From an uncultured Opitutaceae bacterium (GTDB lineage: Bacteria > Verrucomicrobiota > Verrucomicrobiia > Opitutales > Opitutaceae): 7,745 nt of DNA. The notes beneath the pieces were generated by a model, which had not been told where the DNA came from, did no database searches, and was given only the letters and a program-made list of their open reading frames with translations. The position numbers and the translations under genes were made by a program. The stretch lies in NCBI GenBank assembly GCA_937128785.1, contig CAKZMS010000149.1:1-7745 (forward strand), read 5' to 3'. The number at the start of each line of letters is the position of its first letter. Within the stretch, counting starts at the first letter, position 1. This document shows positions 5,456-7,745 of the stretch, piece after piece.

Positions 5456-6949
5456 ATGCCGCTCCTGCTCTCCGTCGCTTATTTTACCATCCTTCTAGGG
5501 CTCACGCTCTACGGGGCGCACCGGCTGAAAATGCTGGTGCTCTACTGGCGAGCGATGTCTCGTCCGGAGCAGCCCCACCCCCAGTGGGATCGCCATCCTC
5601 ACGTGTGCGTGCAACTGCCGCTCTACAACGAACCTTTGGTGGTCGAAACCCTGCTGGAAAAAGTGACTGCCCTCTCGTGGCCGAGCGATCGCTGGGAAAT
5701 TCAGATTCTGGACGACTCGACGGATGAGACGCCTGAGATCATCGAAAACTGGATCAAGGCGCACCCTGAAGCGACGTCGCGCATCGACCACGTGCGCAGA
5801 CCCAAGCGCGAGGGCTACAAGGCCGGCGCGTTGAAATATGGCATGGAGCTGACCAACGCCGAATTCTTTGCGATTTTTGACGCGGACTTCCGGCCTGAAC
5901 CGGACTTTTTGCACAAGCTGATGCCCCACTTCGCCGCGGACGACGTCGCTGTGGTGCAGGCGCGCTGGGAGTTCGCCAATCGCAAGCAGAGCTTGCTGAC
6001 GCGTTTTCAAGCGGTGTTCCTGGACGCTCATTTTGTGGTCGAGCAGACCGCCCGGGCGGCGGCGGGATTGTTTTTCAATTTCAACGGTACGGCCGGTATC
6101 TGGCGTCGGGCGGCCCTCCTCGATGCCGGCAGCTGGACCAGCGATACGGTGACCGAAGATCTCGACGTGAGTTATCGCGCCCAGTTGCGGGGCTGGCGAC
6201 TGGTCTACTTGGACCGCTATGTGGTGCCCTCGGAATTGCCGGAGAATCTGATCGCCTTCAAATCCCAGCAACGTCGTTGGACCAAGGGCGGCATCCAGGT
6301 CGCGCGAAAGGTGCTGGCGCAGGTGATGGACTCCAAGCTTCCGGCCCGGGTGAAACGCGAGGCCTGGTGGCATCTCACCATCGGGGTGGTGCACCCGTTG
6401 CTCGTCTCGTTTTCCCTGCTGTTTCTGCCGTATCTTTGGTTCGCCGCCGACCGACTCGGAGCGTGGTGGTATCTGGCGAATCCTGCTATTGTCCTGTTGG
6501 CGGGGGGCGCGCCGGTGGCTTTCTACGTCGCGGGTCAGTATTTTCAACGGCGGGAGTGGCGCGAGGGTCTCGGTTGGCTATTGGCTTCGCCGCTGCTCCT
6601 TTCCTTCGGCCTGGCGCTGAGCGTCACTTTGTGTGCCGCCTTTGTGGAAGGTCTGTTTTCCAATGGGGGGGAGTTTGTGCGCACCCCCAAAGGTGGTCGG
6701 CGCGTGCGCTCGGGGGGGCTACTCACCCGTTTCCGCAGCAGGACATTCTTTGCTTCGATCACGGCGATCGAAGTCGCGCTGGGATTGGTGCTGCTGAATG
6801 GCGCGTTTCAGTTCGCGGGCAGCGGCGCGCCCGAAGTCGCCGTGGCGCTCAGTCTGAAGGGGGCAGGATTTTTGGTGGTGGCCTGGCTTTCTTCCGGCGA
6901 CCTTTGGCCCAGTTTTTGGCGGCGGGCGCCGCAGCTGCCGGTTTCCTAG
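5456..6949 (+). CDS. Membrane glycosyltransferase family 2, cellulose synthase/CslA-like
   Basis: This is a processive-type polysaccharide synthase of 497 residues in the inner membrane. A first membrane helix (about 3-19) precedes a cytoplasmic GT-A domain. That domain shows QLPLYNE (53-59), DDS (86-88), the metal-binding DAD (142-144), FNFNGTAGIWRR (207-218), TED (233-235) with the catalytic Asp, and QQRRW (271-275). These are the D,D,D,QxxRW motifs of cellulose, mannan and hyaluronan synthases. About five hydrophobic segments follow (roughly 305-330, 340-360, 372-398, 430-452 and 465-480). GEFVRTPKGG (405-414) lies in the loop between the third and fourth of these. FNGTAGIWRR and the short form without a PilZ domain look closest to plant CslA (glucomannan synthase) and bacterial relatives. 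The sugar donor is not determinable. No accessory bcs genes are adjacent. Two G7 tracts occur at 6665-6671 and 6712-6718. Confidence 0.92.
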   Translation: MPLLLSVAYFTILLGLTLYGAHRLKMLVLYWRAMSRPEQPHPQWDRHPHVCVQLPLYNEPLVVETLLEKVTALSWPSDRWEIQILDDSTDETPEIIENWIKAHPEATSRIDHVRRPKREGYKAGALKYGMELTNAEFFAIFDADFRPEPDFLHKLMPHFAADDVAVVQARWEFANRKQSLLTRFQAVFLDAHFVVEQTARAAAGLFFNFNGTAGIWRRAALLDAGSWTSDTVTEDLDVSYRAQLRGWRLVYLDRYVVPSELPENLIAFKSQQRRWTKGGIQVARKVLAQVMDSKLPARVKREAWWHLTIGVVHPLLVSFSLLFLPYLWFAADRLGAWWYLANPAIVLLAGGAPVAFYVAGQYFQRREWREGLGWLLASPLLLSFGLALSVTLCAAFVEGLFSNGGEFVRTPKGGRRVRSGGLLTRFRSRTFFASITAIEVALGLVLLNGAFQFAGSGAPEVAVALSLKGAGFLVVAWLSSGDLWPSFWRRAPQLPVS

Positions 6950-6959
6950 ATTCTCCCGA

Positions 6960-6989
6960 TTGAAAACCCATTGCGGACGGTTGCAGAAT
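6960..6989 (+). promoter_or_regulatory. Candidate sigma70-like promoter for the thioredoxin lipoprotein gene
   Basis: TTGAAA (6960-6965) and CAGAAT (6984-6989) are separated by 18 bp, matching five and four of six consensus bases. The predicted start point near 6996 would leave a leader of about 20 nt. It lies in the 68-bp gap after the glycosyltransferase stop. Low confidence, found by eye only. Confidence 0.3.
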
Positions 6990-7017
6990 GCGACCATCCC
7001 GACCTGACTAAAGAACC

Positions 7018-7581
7018 ATGATGAACCGTATCTTTTTGACCACTTTGGCCATTTTCGCCCTCTCGGGATTGGTTGCCTGCCAAAAGCAGGCCACCGAGGT
7101 GGGCGAGTCCGCCGCGCCAGAGGCACCGACTCCTTCGCCAGTCGCCAGCAGTCAGCCTGATCTGCCGCTCCTCGGGGCTGCTCCTGAGTGGACACTTTCC
7201 CGCATGGACGGTACGCAACTCAGCTCCACTGATTTGGCTGGAAAAGTGGTCGTCGTAGATTTTTGGGCCACGTGGTGTCCGCCCTGTCGGGCGGAAATTC
7301 CAGGATATATCGCTATGCAGGATGCTCTTCGTGATGAGGGAGTTGTGGTACTTGGAGTATCGCTCGACGAAGGCGGTCCGGCCGTGGTGGAGCCATTTGC
7401 CAAGCGTTTTGGCATCAACTATGAGTTGGTCATGGGTGATCGGGAGGTCACTGACCAATTTGGGGGCGTACGGGTAATTCCGACGACCTTTTTGATCGAT
7501 CGGGATGGCCAGGTGCGCCATCGCAAAGAAGGCATGATGGAACGCGCGGATTACGAGCCGCTCGTGAGGTCGCTCCTCTAG
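7018..7581 (+). CDS. TlpA/ResA-like thioredoxin-fold lipoprotein
   Basis: The N-terminus is a lipoprotein signal: Met-Asn-Arg, a hydrophobic core (IFLTTLAIFALSG) and the lipobox LVAC with the lipidated Cys at residue 21. Gln at +2 suggests outer-membrane sorting by the Lol rule. Residues 24-50 are an Ala/Pro/Ser/Glu-rich linker. The thioredoxin-like domain follows, with DFWATWCPPC (CPPC 86-89), GVSLDEGG, and cis-Pro154 in VIPTTFLIDRDGQV. Such proteins reduce or shuffle thiols in the periplasm, for example in cytochrome c maturation or protection of secreted proteins, and draw electrons from a DsbD/CcdA-type partner. No partner gene or ccm gene is in the window, so the role is open. The start is ATG at 7018, with a second ATG at 7021. 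Only a weak AAAGAA precedes it. It may be read with the upstream glycosyltransferase or from its own promoter. Confidence 0.93.
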   Translation: MMNRIFLTTLAIFALSGLVACQKQATEVGESAAPEAPTPSPVASSQPDLPLLGAAPEWTLSRMDGTQLSSTDLAGKVVVVDFWATWCPPCRAEIPGYIAMQDALRDEGVVVLGVSLDEGGPAVVEPFAKRFGINYELVMGDREVTDQFGGVRVIPTTFLIDRDGQVRHRKEGMMERADYEPLVRSLL

Positions 7582-7745
7582 GATCGGGCGGCGATACGAA
7601 GCTCATCGGTATCCCTCAGGCTGAGACTGTCGGGCGTAAAGCTCGGCTCCACAGTCTAAGCGCGGCGCTTCGCCGTAGGTCGGGCCTTACGCCCGACTGC
7701 CCGCCCTACCGGACCGGGCTTGGCCAGGATAGGCTCGGATCGCCG
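7582..7745. other. Noncoding right end of the window
   Basis: After the stop codon at 7581 I see no reading frame with family-like features and no tRNA-like structure. The region is occupied mainly by the palindromes described at 7615-7709. The last 36 bases (7710-7745) are GC-rich and unassigned; a gene could begin just beyond the window. Confidence 0.6.
7615..7709. repeat. Cluster of REP-like palindromes downstream of the lipoprotein gene
   Basis: Several overlapping inverted repeats fill this noncoding stretch. They are CTCAG-G-CTGAG (7615-7625), AGACTGT/ACAGTCT (7624-7630 and 7651-7657), CGGCG-CTT-CGCCG (7663-7675), and GTCGGGC-CTTAC-GCCCGAC (7679-7697). GTAGGTCGGGC also pairs with GCCCGCCCTAC (7675-7685 and 7699-7709) at 10 of 11 positions. 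In addition, GTCGGGCGTAA (7629-7639) is a perfect 11-bp inverted copy of 7687-7697. None is followed by a T-tract, so these look like repetitive extragenic palindromes, not a simple terminator, although they may still end or stabilise the lipoprotein transcript. Confidence 0.6.

Noticed and set aside
5495..6547. Minus-strand open frame of 350 codons opposite the glycosyltransferase
   Set aside because: The plus strand encodes the full GT2 motif set. The opposite frame is rich in Arg, His and Gln, as expected for a shadow frame.
1..7745. A defence island, toxin-antitoxin pair, prophage or CRISPR array
   Set aside because: No nuclease, toxin, integrase, transposase or regularly spaced repeats were seen. 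The genes are mostly conserved metabolic and regulatory families.

Overview
The window looks like an ordinary chromosomal stretch from a GC-rich Gram-negative bacterium. My best guess is a verrucomicrobium of the Opitutales/Opitutaceae type. The basis is gene content, a lipoprotein with an outer-membrane-type sorting signal, no clear Shine-Dalgarno motif before any start, and intergenic palindromes that resemble, from memory, repeats of that group. This is an inference, not a database placement. Eight protein genes cover most of the sequence. I found no tRNA, rRNA, CRISPR array or transposase gene.

Left block (1-4403), all on the minus strand. In transcription order it holds yggS (PLP homeostasis), a SirB1-like transglutaminase-fold protein, aroE (shikimate dehydrogenase), a beta-hydroxyacid dehydrogenase of the 3-hydroxyisobutyrate dehydrogenase family, and a MoxR-type AAA+ ATPase that runs off the left edge without its C-terminus. 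Gaps are about 50 to 125 bp, so some cotranscription is possible. The functions do not form one pathway, and two gaps contain inverted repeats. The gap before moxR holds an AT-rich element bounded by GGGGTCA/TGACCCC arms, which has apparently supplied the last codons of the dehydrogenase gene.

Divergent control region (4404-4470). Sixty-seven bases separate yggS from a LysR-type regulator gene on the plus strand. They hold a candidate LysR-type dyad and overlapping -10-like boxes.

Right block (4471-7581), all on the plus strand. It holds lysR, then a membrane-bound family 2 glycosyltransferase of the cellulose synthase/CslA (glucomannan synthase-like) type with all processive GT2 motifs, then a TlpA/ResA-like thioredoxin lipoprotein with a CPPC active site. 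The regulator may control the glycosyltransferase, but only adjacency suggests it. The last 164 bp (7582-7745) are noncoding and packed with REP-like palindromes.

I see no convincing new multi-gene system. The items most worth a second look are the two repeat regions, the possible LysR-glycosyltransferase pairing, and the Cys-His-Asp set in the SirB1-like protein.
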